From Acorus gramineus (taxonomy: Eukaryota > Streptophyta > Magnoliopsida > Acorales > Acoraceae): a DNA stretch of 64,000 bases. Below are positions 1 to 8,210 of this stretch, in pieces (the first letter of the stretch is position 1; the number at the start of each line of letters is the position of its first letter). Location of the stretch: contig CM060847.1 in NCBI GenBank assembly GCA_030737835.1, positions 26,832,843 to 26,896,842 of the forward strand. Direction: 5' to 3'. A program made the position numbers and the translations under genes. A model generated the notes under the pieces. It was not told where the DNA came from and did not search any database. It was given only the letters and a program-made list of their open reading frames with translations.

Positions 1-270
1 ATGGGTAAAAAAATTCTTACCATTCCAACAAAGAGAATCTCACATCTGAGGAAATTCTAAAAATACAGAATACCAAATGTGCGAACGTGGTTAGGAAGAG
101 TTCACATGAATTTTCACTAAACGAATAAGTTCCTAATAGTAGTAAATGAAATCCACTCAAAAACCTACTCGAGGCTAAAGGAACATATTAACCCTAAACG
201 AATATTGTCACTGTGAAAAATTCCTTTTTCATGAAAGTGTGGGTGCGGTGTGAAATTAGGGAAATATAAA

Positions 271-537
271 ACTTACTGTAAGGATCTGTGCTCACAATGA
301 AGGGGATGCTCTTGAACAGTGCTGGGATTGGTGGTCGAAGTCAAGCCGATCTATGTAAGAACATGAAACGAGTGAAAGATGGACCGTCAAATTACTACGA
401 AGAAATATAACAACCCCAATCGATCAAACGTCAAAAACTAGTAAAACCACAAAAACAAATACTTACTGTAAGGAGGTTAGATGACAATGAAGGGATCTCT
501 CAACCCCAATGTTGCCTCTGGTCATCCAAATCTGATC
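271..537 (-). repeat. Duplicated exon-like block with splice-donor motifs
   Basis: Two related segments (about 271-352 and 461-537) each end, on the minus strand, in the identical string TCCTTACAGTAAGT, which contains a consensus plant 5' splice donor. Upstream of the donor both share the words CCCTTCATTGT and a diverged partner sequence. This looks like a duplicated leader exon with its donor, but no reading frame of useful length accompanies it, so coding function is not claimed. Confidence 0.35.
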
Positions 538-680
538 GAACTGTCATTGTGACCTAGGGTTTCGGTTGGGGGAGATGCTGACCGACGAGAGAGGCAAGAG
601 AGGCTGCAAACCCTAACAACTCATTTACGGGGTCTTGGGTGCTAGGGTTTCAACGCCACCATTTACAGTGACAATAGAGA

Positions 681-772
681 CGACAGAGGGTCTCGATTCG
701 GGTGAGACGAGAATGAGCGAGAGCGTTTTTATGAGAGAGGCGAGAGAGGGCCTCAGATCGGGTGAGACGAGA
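681..772 (+). repeat. Two-copy direct repeat, period 60 bp
   Basis: The words TCTCGATTCGGGTGAGACGA (starting at 691) and CCTCAGATCGGGTGAGACGA (starting at 751) recur 60 bp apart inside a purine-rich stretch. A local duplication with no evident function. Confidence 0.5.
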
Positions 773-1103
773 GAGGAACCCCTACATCCGAATTCCACTG
801 GATTTCAAGAGAGAGAACGTAAGTGTTTAGACAAAATCCTATATATATGTCTGTAGTTTTCTTGAAACTGAATGGGTATAATAGACATTTCACATGTCCT
901 TTATTTTGGTTTCCAATCTAGCTTTTACAGAAAGCTCCCCCGATGAGCTTCCCACATCACTCGGTTTTCGTCCAAATTTACACACAATCGCAACCACCCG
1001 ATTTTGCAATCAAGAGTCAAAAATGGATGTTTGGTTTGCATTCTACCCCAACCAAATTTTCAAATCGCAAACACACCCCTAAACGGGCAACCAAACGGTC
1101 CCT

Positions 1104-2267
1104 TAGTGAATATTTAGGGGAGGGGCCTTGCGAGGACAGCGGTGAGACCCGGGTTAGGGTACTCCGTGTTCCTTGTTTGGTTGTCGGGGTACCCTATATC
1201 GGGAACTCACACCGCCCTCTTGAGTTCTTTCCCCCAATGATATTACAACCTTGCTTTTATTGTACATGTTCCCCGCATCTTGGTTATGCGCCCTGGAGGA
1301 ACTCTGAAGAGTTCATGACATTTGAGTTGTAGAGATGTGTTGTCGGCGGATCCGAGTGGATCATATGCGTATGGATAGGCTGTTCTGTTCTCTTCGTTGG
1401 ATCCGGTAGAGACTGGCCCAGCGTTAGAAAGGCCGTCCCTTCCAAGGGTTCCCATCAGTAGGCGCCTCCTGATTTGGTTTCGGACTGCGCTGAAGTTGTG
1501 GGTGAAAGCCAAGCGGCCTACGGAGTGGAGGAGAGACTATCGGTGGACCAAGGGTGACGAACAGCCTAGTCAGTCCCAAAATCCTATGTCACCCGTGGTA
1601 GGGTGAGGGTGAGGGTGTAGTGGGTTGGCGATGAGCGACCTACTGGATTTATGATTGGATGATTATCAGTCCCAATAGCCTATGTCACCCATTGATGGGT
1701 GAGGGTGAGGGTGTGGTGGTTCGGCGAGGTACGAACCACTGGATTATGTTGTTATGTCTTAGAGGCTGGATAAATAATGGAATTGTGGTAAATATTGTCT
1801 GTGATGCATGGGTTGTGCTGTTCACCGAGCGTGTGGCTCACCCCTCGCATATGTTTTTCCCCAGTGGTCACTGAGCCTGAGCTAGAGCCGGAGCAGCAGT
1901 TGGAGCTTTCCGAGGGATTCCTTCAATAGCGGAGCAGCGCCACGTTCCGCGAGTGCCAGAGGTTATCAGCATCCCTTCTTGACTGTATGTATTTGATTTC
2001 CGTGCTTGGCACGTGTTTGTATATGTTCAGCTGTATTTGTGTATATTGGCTCTTACAGGATAGATGATTGAGTATCGAGTCTGTAGTATGATTATTTACA
2101 GATTCAGTCTTTTGCTTCCGTATTTGGTGTATATATCATGTCAGCCTTTTGTTGCATGTGTGTCATTCTAGTTGTTTGAGTATGATATATTATTGACCTC
2201 CTGTGTAGATTCTGATATTATATATACACTTGCCGCGTCCCGGGGACGGCCGCCCTGGGGCGTGACA
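1104..2267 (+). repeat. 5' LTR of element A, 5'-truncated
   Basis: This matches 7045-8210 of the 3' LTR almost base for base and lacks the first roughly 1.95 kb, including the TATA box and the GC-rich part. It ends in the family terminus GGCGTGACA directly before the primer site. It contains the palindrome cassette (about 1115-1230), the 16-nt hairpin (1299-1314), the hairpin at 1619-1644, the short CACCCAT/ATGGGTG hairpin (1686-1701) and the hairpin at 1716-1739, each G-rich run preceding a hairpin. Confidence 0.9.
1601..1739 (+). other. Tandem G-rich plus hairpin modules (LTR leader)
   Basis: Two modules in tandem. Each has GTCCCAA...TATGTCACC, then GGGTGAGGGTGAGGGTG, then a stem-loop. Hairpin 1: arms AGTGGGTTG (1619-1627) and CGACCTACT (1636-1644). 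Hairpin 2: arms GTGGTTCG (1716-1723) and CGAACCAC (1732-1739). The first loop is GCGATGAG and the second GCGAGGTA. The G-runs (GGG, loops of 3, 3 and 6) could form a G-quadruplex on this strand. The module recurs in every family-1 LTR of the window, with arm changes that keep pairing. Confidence 0.7.
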
Positions 2268-2273
2268 AAAAGT

Positions 2274-2286
2274 TGGTATCAGAGCC
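2274..2286 (+). other. Primer binding site, tRNA-iMet type
   Basis: TGGTATCAGAGCC lies 6 bases after the LTR end. This is the standard plant retrotransposon primer site complementary to the 3' end of initiator tRNA-Met, where minus-strand DNA synthesis starts. Confidence 0.93.
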
Positions 2287-2387
2287 TGGTCCTGTCAGAG
2301 CCAATAGTCTTCCTTTCGTAGAGATGAGTCCTAGGATTTCTATATGAGTATTCTGATCCTAGTGTCTTGTTTTCTTAGGGTGCTGAT

Positions 2388-3752
2388 ATGCCTCCTCGCA
2401 GAGGACGGCGCGGACGAGGTCCCTCTCAGTCTTTGGAGGTTTCCGGACCTACCAGAGACGAGGATGCTACTGGAGAGCCCTTGACGCAGGAGCCTCCTGC
2501 TTGGGAGCGTGCTTTCGCTCGGTTGGCTGATTTGGTGGAGACACAGACGCGGATGTTGGAAGAGCAGGCTAGAGAGATTCAGGAGCTGAGGGCGACTCGC
2601 GAGGCAGTTCCGCAGGTCCCCTTGGTGGCAGATCCGCCTGTGGTACCCGATGTACCCCCAGTTCCAATGGCATTTCCAGCGGTAGGAGTTCAGGGTCCCC
2701 TGAAGAGGGAGGAGGAGCTAGAGGCGGCGGCGCGAGTGCAGCAGAGCGGCCTCAACGCCTTTCTGAAGCTCCACCCTCCCGAGTTCCATGGGCAGATGGC
2801 AGATCCTCTTGCGCCAGAGCGTTGGTTGAGGGAGGTGGACACGATCTTCGCGGCCATGCTTTGCACTGACCGCCAGCTAGTCCCCCTGGCCACCTTTTTT
2901 CTGAAGGGTGACGCCTCCGACTGGTGGGCTACCCGAGTGGTGGACATCCCAGAGGGAGTGGAGCAGCTTTCTTGGGCGGGTTTCCGGAGGCATTTTCTGG
3001 ACGAGTATTTCCCGTTCTCAACGCGCCAGATCGTGATGCGGGAGTTCGAGCAGTTGACGCAGGGCTCCATGTCAGTTGCTGACTACTCTACGCGCTTTAC
3101 GAGGCTGTCCAGATTCACTCCAGCGTTGGTGATGGACGAGGAGTCGAGGTGACGTCGATTCGAGCTCGGTCTCAGCAGCGCTATCCGGGTGCACGTCACC
3201 GCCCATGCTTTCACGAGGTACTCCGACTTAGTGTCTCGAGCGAAGACCATCGAGAGAGACCTCGGGATCCAGGTGGGGGTTCCGACCCCTTCCGCAGATC
3301 AGGGTCCTTCCGGGAGTCGGGACCAGGGGTAGCGAAAGAGGAAGAGGCCCCGCTTCGAGCAGTCAGCGGCTGCCTCTCCTCCAGCAGATGCGGTGCCAGG
3401 GTGGGATCCAACACCCATTGCAGCAGTGCCCATCCAGTCCATGCAGCTGGAGAGGCGGCGCTGTTTTCATTGTCAGCGCATCGGGCATATCAGATACCAT
3501 TGCCCTGATGCTGGCCGACCCCGAGTGCCACCTCAGCAGCCGCAGTTCTTGCAGCAGCAGCTTCCGCGCCAACAGTAGCAGCAGCAGCCTCAGCGTCAAC
3601 AGCAGCCAGTGCAGCCGGCGAGGCGTGCCCCTGCTCCTCAGCCGCGGTTGGTCCAGGGCGGAGTTGCAGCGCTTGCGGCCGAGGATGCGCAGCCTTCGGG
3701 TGTCATGGTTCGAGGTATCATCTTGTGTTCCCAGTTCTCTAGTATAGGATAG
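2388..3752 (+). pseudogene. gag of element A (chromovirus capsid/nucleocapsid), three stops
   Basis: The product would form the virus-like particle and package element RNA. One frame of 454 codons starts MPPRRGRRGRG, right after the conserved leader following the primer site. A capsid domain lies at about residues 120-230 (LHPPEFHG, PLAPERWL, DWWATR). A basic linker follows, then a CCHC zinc knuckle, CFHCQRIGHIRYHC, at 3462-3503, and a Gln-rich tail. The frame is broken by TGA at 3150-3152 and by TAG at 3330-3332 and 3576-3578. Both TAGs sit where the sister gag of F has CAG. It ends at 3752 just inside the protease start, before the DSG active site. Gag and pol of this lineage share one frame, as seen in C. 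Confidence 0.9.
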
Positions 3753-4504
3753 GTGTGTGTGTAATTGGTGGTTATTATGCAAGTGTGTGGGGTATCTGGA
3801 TGAGTGAGTGTCAAGAGCGGTTGTTTGGGTTAAGGAAGCCGGGTTATAGCCGTCCTGGCAGCGAGTTCCCATCAGTAGGTACCACCGATGCAGTCGGAGG
3901 GGTACTGAATTTGGGAGTATGCTAGGTAGGGGCTACCCGGTAAGAGATTACTGGATGGTGCCGCGAGCGTGGAATCGCTCTCCCCTTCGTTGGATCCGCG
4001 TAGTACAGCCCCGGCGTTAGACAGGCTCCCGGTCAGAGGACTAGGTGAGCTACGGAGCGGGGAGAGGCTACCGGTGGACCAGGAGTAGAGAGCAATCTAA
4101 GTCTCTCCCAAAGTCCCAAAATGTCTCCTTTCGGGAGTGAGGGTGTGGATGAGGCGAAGGCGGGTCGCTCGTGACCCAAATTTCTGTTGGACCGTTCCCA
4201 ATGATGTTGGGTCCGGTCTTGTTGTTGATGTTGAAGGACATCATTGAGCTATCATCTAGATGTAGGTGATCCGGAGGGGGTTAGTGGTGTTCTTTTAAAT
4301 GATGTCTTCTTCCAGTGTTCCTTTCTGGATTAAGGGGCCTTGTGAGGTCGGCGTTGGAACCCGGGCTAGGGTACTTCGTGTTCCTTGTTTGGTTGTCGGG
4401 GTATCCTATATCAGGATTTCATGGTGCCCTCCCGAGGTTTCTTTCCCAGGCAAGGGATACCGTGGAAGCATCAGAAAGATGAGAGATCAAGTGCGAGTTT
4501 TGGT
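3753..4504 (+). repeat. Captured LTR-like cassette inside element A
   Basis: Protease to mid-RT is replaced by non-coding DNA resembling the family-2 LTR: the unit TAGGTACCACCGATGCAG (near 3876), GATCCGCGTAG (near 3995), a G-rich GAGTGAGGGTGTGGATGAGG block (near 4135) and the block GTTGGGTCCGGTCTTG (near 4206), all with counterparts at 48590-49090. From about 4300 to 4440 it carries another copy of the palindrome cassette (GGGGCCTTGTGAGG... GGGGTATCC). The same insert occurs in F (53041-53755), and its last part also occurs inside G (59245-59420). It is therefore old and was spread by transposition. Confidence 0.75.
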
Positions 4505-5060
4505 TAGAGGTTAAGGCCTTTTGGGCCGATTGTTTTCTGGTAAAGGCATATCTGTGGACCCGGGTAAGACGCTTGCTATGTCGAATTGGCGTAGGCCGTC
4601 GAACCCCGCAAGGATTCGGAGCTTCCCGAGTTGGAGGGTTATTGCAGGAAGCTTGACGAGGGACTCTCGAAGATAGGTGTTCCTCTTAACCGCCTTACAC
4701 GGAAGGATGTCCGGTTTGAGTGGTCCCCTTCTTGTGAGGAGAGCTTCCTGAAGTTTTATCGGAGGCTCACCTCAGCGCCAATTCTTACCTCTCCGTCTTG
4801 GAGTGGTGGGTTCGCAGTGGGTAAAGGTGTGTCCGCGATCCTGCTCACGTCATCCCGTTCGAGCCGCTCGTCTCTGAGCCGGACAGTCATTCGTGGAGCA
4901 GTCGATTGAGATCATGGACCGCTGTGTGAGGAGGCTCTGCACCAAGACCGTCCAGTTGGTCGAGGTGCGATGGCAGCACCGTTCCGGTGTCGAGGACACT
5001 TAGGAGCTCAAGGATGCCAGGTGTGACGCGTATCCACATCTTTTCCCCCTCTAGATGTTT
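4505..5060 (+). pseudogene. pol remnant of element A: RT end, RNase H start fused to chromodomain
   Basis: Broken frames encode the end of RT (like HVISGEGI...VDPEKTL in B and C), then the start of RNase H ([31 protein letters not shown]). The sequence then jumps at about 4820 straight to the tail of the integrase region (DPAHVIPFEP-like) and a chromodomain remnant (TKTVQLVEVRWQH). A TAG at 5001-5003 stands where the family has Trp. The jump removes the RNase H active site and the whole integrase catalytic core. F has the identical junction, so this is an inherited deletion, not local decay. Confidence 0.8.
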
Positions 5061-5087
5061 TTGCATATTTTGAGGACAAAATTTCCT

Positions 5088-5099
5088 AAGGGGGAAGAA
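5088..5099 (+). other. Polypurine tract of element A
   Basis: AAGGGGGAAGAA lies immediately before the 3' LTR start TGTTATATATG. It is the expected plus-strand primer for reverse transcription. Confidence 0.88.
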
Positions 5100-5358
5100 T
5101 GTTATATATGTGTCACTTTTAACCTGCTGGTAACCGTTGGAGCGTTCTGGCAGTTTTTGTTTTTTCGTTTTTCGATCGGAACCGCTAATTTTTAGACTGT
5201 TAGCTATCGTCCTGAGTTAGAGGACTCCGATTGGAAATCTAACTGCATATTTGGTGTCCTGGTGCCATTTTAGGCCTCTCACGAAAATTTCATTGAATTC
5301 CGGTAACGTTTCCGAAATTTCACAGTTTCGGGGCGTATCTGGGTTTTTAAGTCGCTCA

Positions 5359-5367
5359 CTATATAAG
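5359..5367 (+). promoter_or_regulatory. TATA box of the element A 3' LTR
   Basis: CTATATAAG lies about 260 bp into the LTR, followed by a CT-rich stretch typical of plant leader starts. Transcription would begin near 5390-5400, which puts all structured modules in the transcript leader. The equivalent box in the solo LTR is at 41814-41823. Confidence 0.65.
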
Positions 5368-5690
5368 GGTGGGATCTAATTTCGAAATCACTATTCATCA
5401 TCCCTACCAAAGTGATTTTCTCTCTCCCCTCTCTCCTTTTCTCACTTTTGAGCCCCCTAGACCCCTCAAACCTAAAAACCTAAAGCATAGGAAGTGTAGA
5501 TTGGGTCCTGATCCCGATCTACACCCCGGTGCTTTCAAATTCGAATTCCGGCGAGATTAGCCCCTCCGTCCCCCCTCTCTTCTCCTCTGTTTTGGACCAT
5601 TTCAGAGGTGGGAGTAGATCCGGGCGTTGGAAGCCTTTTGGGAGAGGTTTCGGTGCGCGGAGAGCAACCGGATTTCCTTTCCTACCCTTG

Positions 5691-6563
5691 GTAAGCCACT
5701 TTTCCTCTCTTTTCTTGCATAGATGTATGCTAGGAGGGTGGATTTGAGGTTGGGTGGTGGTCGGCGGCGGTGGGTGGCCGTCGGAGGGCTGTGGGAGGTG
5801 GTCGGAGTCCTTGGGGTGGTCGGAGGTGGGTGGTAGAGGAGCTCGGGCTGGCAGTCCCGGGCAGCAGGCAGCAGCACAGGCAGCACAGGCGCAGCAGCTG
5901 GCAGGGGCGCGTGCGCGGGTGTCGCTGGGCGCTGGCAGGCGCAGTCGCGCGCGGGTGCGTGCGCGCGGGTACGCGCGGAGTGGTCGCGCGGGTGCTGGCG
6001 CGAGCGGGGGTGTGCGCGCGGGTGCGCGCAGTAATGCGCGCGAGCGTGCGCGCGCGCGGGCAGGGCGCCTGGGCACTGTGCCTGGGTGCTGGGCAGGGCG
6101 CCTGGGCATGCGCCTGGGCGAGGTGCTGGGGACCAGTGCGTGCGCGTGCTGGGGCGTGCGTGCAGTGCGCGCGGGGCGCGCTGAGCTGGACGCGCGGTGC
6201 GCGCGGGCGCGCACGAGCGTGCGCGTGCGTGCGGCAGTGCGTCAGGGCGCGCGGGCAGGCGCGCGACAGTGCGCCGGTGGTGTCCGGGTGTGCGGGCTGG
6301 GCTCGGCAGTGCGCCTTGGCGCGCGGGCTGGGGCTCGGCTGTGCGCCCGAGGCGGGTGGCCGTGCGTGCGGCTGCCCGGTGGGTTCGGGAGTGAGTCGGG
6401 ATACTCGGATACGCGTGCGTACGGGCCGTGTGTACGTTTGCCCGAGTGTTGGGTATTTTTAGAGTATTTCTAATATATTTTGATGTATTTATGTATTTTA
6501 CTCACCGTATAAATACCTATCTTGCAGATCTTGACGGACGGTCGCGCGACGACCCCTTTTCTG
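5691..6563 (+). other. Candidate leader intron and 36-nt mini-exon
   Basis: A donor-like CTTG/GTAAGC at 5691 and an acceptor-like TATCTTGCAG ending at 6527 would remove 837 bp containing the GC-rich part. They leave a 36-nt exon (6528-6563) that itself ends at a GTGAGT donor. The same acceptor, 36-nt length and donor occur in the solo LTR (exon 43199-43234), in B and in F. In G the segment is 39 nt (47628-47666). The conserved block continues past the donor, so splicing is only one explanation. Confidence 0.45.
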
Positions 6564-6581
6564 GTGAGTGGGACAATCCAA

Positions 6582-6632
6582 CCCAGTAGAGAGGCGTTAT
6601 ACGCATTTGGGCGTATACCGACCTCTCCTGGG
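6582..6632 (+). other. Three-tier hairpin in LTR leader
   Basis: Arms: CCCAG/CTGGG, GAGAGG/CCTCTC and TATACGC/GCGTATA, with loop ATTTGG and small internal loops. Other copies read GGGAGG/CCTCCC with TACATGC/GCATGTA (16988-17038), and GGAGG/CCTCC with TACATGC/GCGTGTA (43253-43302). Paired changes in both arms argue for selection on the structure. Confidence 0.7.
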
Positions 6633-8210
6633 GCACCATGGATTGATATTAACTGTTGTAATGTATATTTCATGCGAGCATGATTTAAATGTAGAATGCA
6701 TGCTACCCTAGACTTTGCATGTTAGGGACTTGCACCCTTAGGATATGTGTATGAGCCATGCACCATGTCCCCTGTTCTCATGCTAGGAAGCCTCGGCCTA
6801 TGCATGCGTCCTACTAGTTTATTTATTAAATTAAATGCTAGTGTATGTTAAATCGCATGCCTTAGATAATATTATAGGGAGGAGCCTTGCGAGGTCAACA
6901 TTGAGACCCGTGTTAGGGTACTCCGTGTTCCTTATTTGGTTGTCGGGATGTCCTGTATCGGGACCTCATGCTGCCCTCCCAAGGTTTCTAGTCCCAGTAA
7001 TATTATAAGTAATGTTATATAACTGGTATGATTATTAGCAATTCTAGTGAATATTATAGGGGAGGGGCCTTGCGAGGACAGCGGTGAGACCCGGGTTAGG
7101 GTACTCCGTGTTCCTTGTTTGGTATTCGGGGTACCCTATATCGGGAACTCACGCCGCCCTCCCGAGTTCTTTCCCCCAATGATATTCCAACCTTGCTTTT
7201 ATTGTACATGTTCCCCGCATCTTGGTTATGCGCCCTGGAGGAACTCTGAAGAGTTCATGACATTTGAGTTGTAGAGATGTGTTGTCGGCGGATCCGAGTG
7301 GATCATATGCGTATGGATAGGCTGTTCTGTTCTCTTAGTTGGATCCGGTAGAGACTGCCCCAGCGTTAGAAAGGCCGTCCCTTCCAAGGGTTCCCATCAG
7401 TAGGCGCCTCCTGATTTGCTTTCGGACTGCGCGGAAGTTGTGGGTGAAAGCCAAGCGGCCTACGGAGTGGAGGAGAGACTATCGGTGGACCAAGGGTGAC
7501 CAACAGCCTAGTCAGTCCCAAAATCCTATGTCACCCGTGGTAGGGTGAGGGTGAGGGTGTAGTGGGTTGGCGATGAGCAACCCGCTGGATTTGTCTATGG
7601 GTGATTATCAGTCCCAATAGCCTATGTCACCCATTGATGGGTGAGGGTGAGGGTGTGGTGGTTCGGCGAGGTACGAACCACTGGATTATGTTGTTATGTC
7701 TTAGAGGCTGGATAAATAATGGAATTGTGGTAAATATTGTCTGTGATGCATGGGTTGTGCTGTTCACCGAGCGTGTGGCTCACCCCTCGCATATGTTTTT
7801 CCCCAGTGGTCACTGAGCCTGAGCTAGAGCCGGAGCAGCAGTTGGAGCTTTCCGAGGGATTCCTTCAGTAGCGGAGCAGCGCCACGTTCCGCGAGTGCCA
7901 GAGGTTATCAGCATCCCTTCTTGACTGTATGTATTTGTTTTCCGTGCTTGACACGTGTTTGTGTATGTTCAGTTGTATTTGTGTATATTGGCTCTCACAG
8001 GATAGATGATTGAGTATCGAGTCTGTAGTATGTTTATTTACAGATTCAGTCTTTTGCTTCCGCATTTGGTGTATATATCATGTCAGCCCTTTTGTTGCAT
8101 GTGTGTCATTCTAGTTATTTGAGTATGATATATTATTGACCTCCTGTGTAGATTCTGATATTATATATACACTTGTCGCGTCCCGGGGACGGCTGCCCTG
8201 GGGCGTGACA

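Larger units (their letters stand above)
1..1103. other. Unassigned flanking DNA left of element A
   Basis: No open frame here resembles a known protein. The stretch holds a duplicated exon-like block (271-537), a short 60-bp-period duplication (681-772) and, at 1085-1102, a motif whose complement reads GGGACCGTTTGGTTGCCC, of the kind found at ends of plant hAT-type MITEs. No partner terminal repeat was found to its left, so the MITE call is weak. The complement of 480-660 reads like a plant 5' leader with repeated AAACCCTA motifs, so the minus strand may carry the start of a broken host transcription unit. Homology to the LTR of element A starts at 1104. Confidence 0.4.
1104..8210 (+). mobile_element. 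Element A: non-autonomous Tekay-type Ty3/gypsy element (gag-only derivative)
   Basis: Order: truncated 5' LTR (1104-2267), iMet-type primer site (2274-2286), gag (2388-3752), captured LTR-like cassette (3753-4504), fused pol remnant (4505-5060), polypurine tract (5088-5099), full 3' LTR (5100-8210). The two LTRs look nearly identical by eye, so insertion is recent on a genomic scale. Protease, most of RT, most of RNase H and nearly all integrase are gone, so mobility would need enzymes in trans. Element F (49263-58389) has the same breakpoints. The right end abuts base 8211 inside the 3' LTR of element B, so A probably inserted there. Its left half was later lost, so no target duplication can be read. 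Confidence 0.88.
5100..8210 (+). repeat. 3' LTR of element A (family 1, full length, 3111 bp)
   Basis: It runs from TGTTATATATGTGTC to GGCGTGACA. Parts in order: TATA box (5359-5367); CT-rich leader; donor-like GGTAAGC (5690); an extremely GC-rich CG/CA-alternating part (about 5830-6390); acceptor-like CTTGCAG (ends 6527); 36-nt segment to a GGTGAGT donor (6564); three-tier hairpin (6582-6632); two palindrome cassettes (about 6885-7000 and 7060-7180); 16-nt hairpin (7241-7256); two G-rich/hairpin modules (7546-7586 and 7640-7681). Long frames in the GC-rich part are composition artefacts. Confidence 0.92.

Noticed and set aside
1601-1617. GGGTGAGGGTGAGGG and GGGTTAGGG as telomere-like repeats
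   Set aside because: The unit GGGTGA is not the plant telomere repeat and runs for only three units. GGGTTAGGG occurs once per cassette as part of a fixed word.
3870-3900. Second palindromic core (AGGCGCCT in some LTRs, AGGTACCT in others) as another covarying signal
   Set aside because: Several copies read AGGCACCT or AGGTACCA, which do not pair, so the pattern is not kept consistently.
5754-6473. Long open frames in the GC-rich LTR part (also at 9144-9991, 30735-31476, 51088-51871 and 57064-58119)
   Set aside because: Frames are open on both strands at once, with low-complexity Arg/Ala/Pro/Gly content set by CG-rich repeats, and differ in length between copies. No domain or codon constraint is visible.
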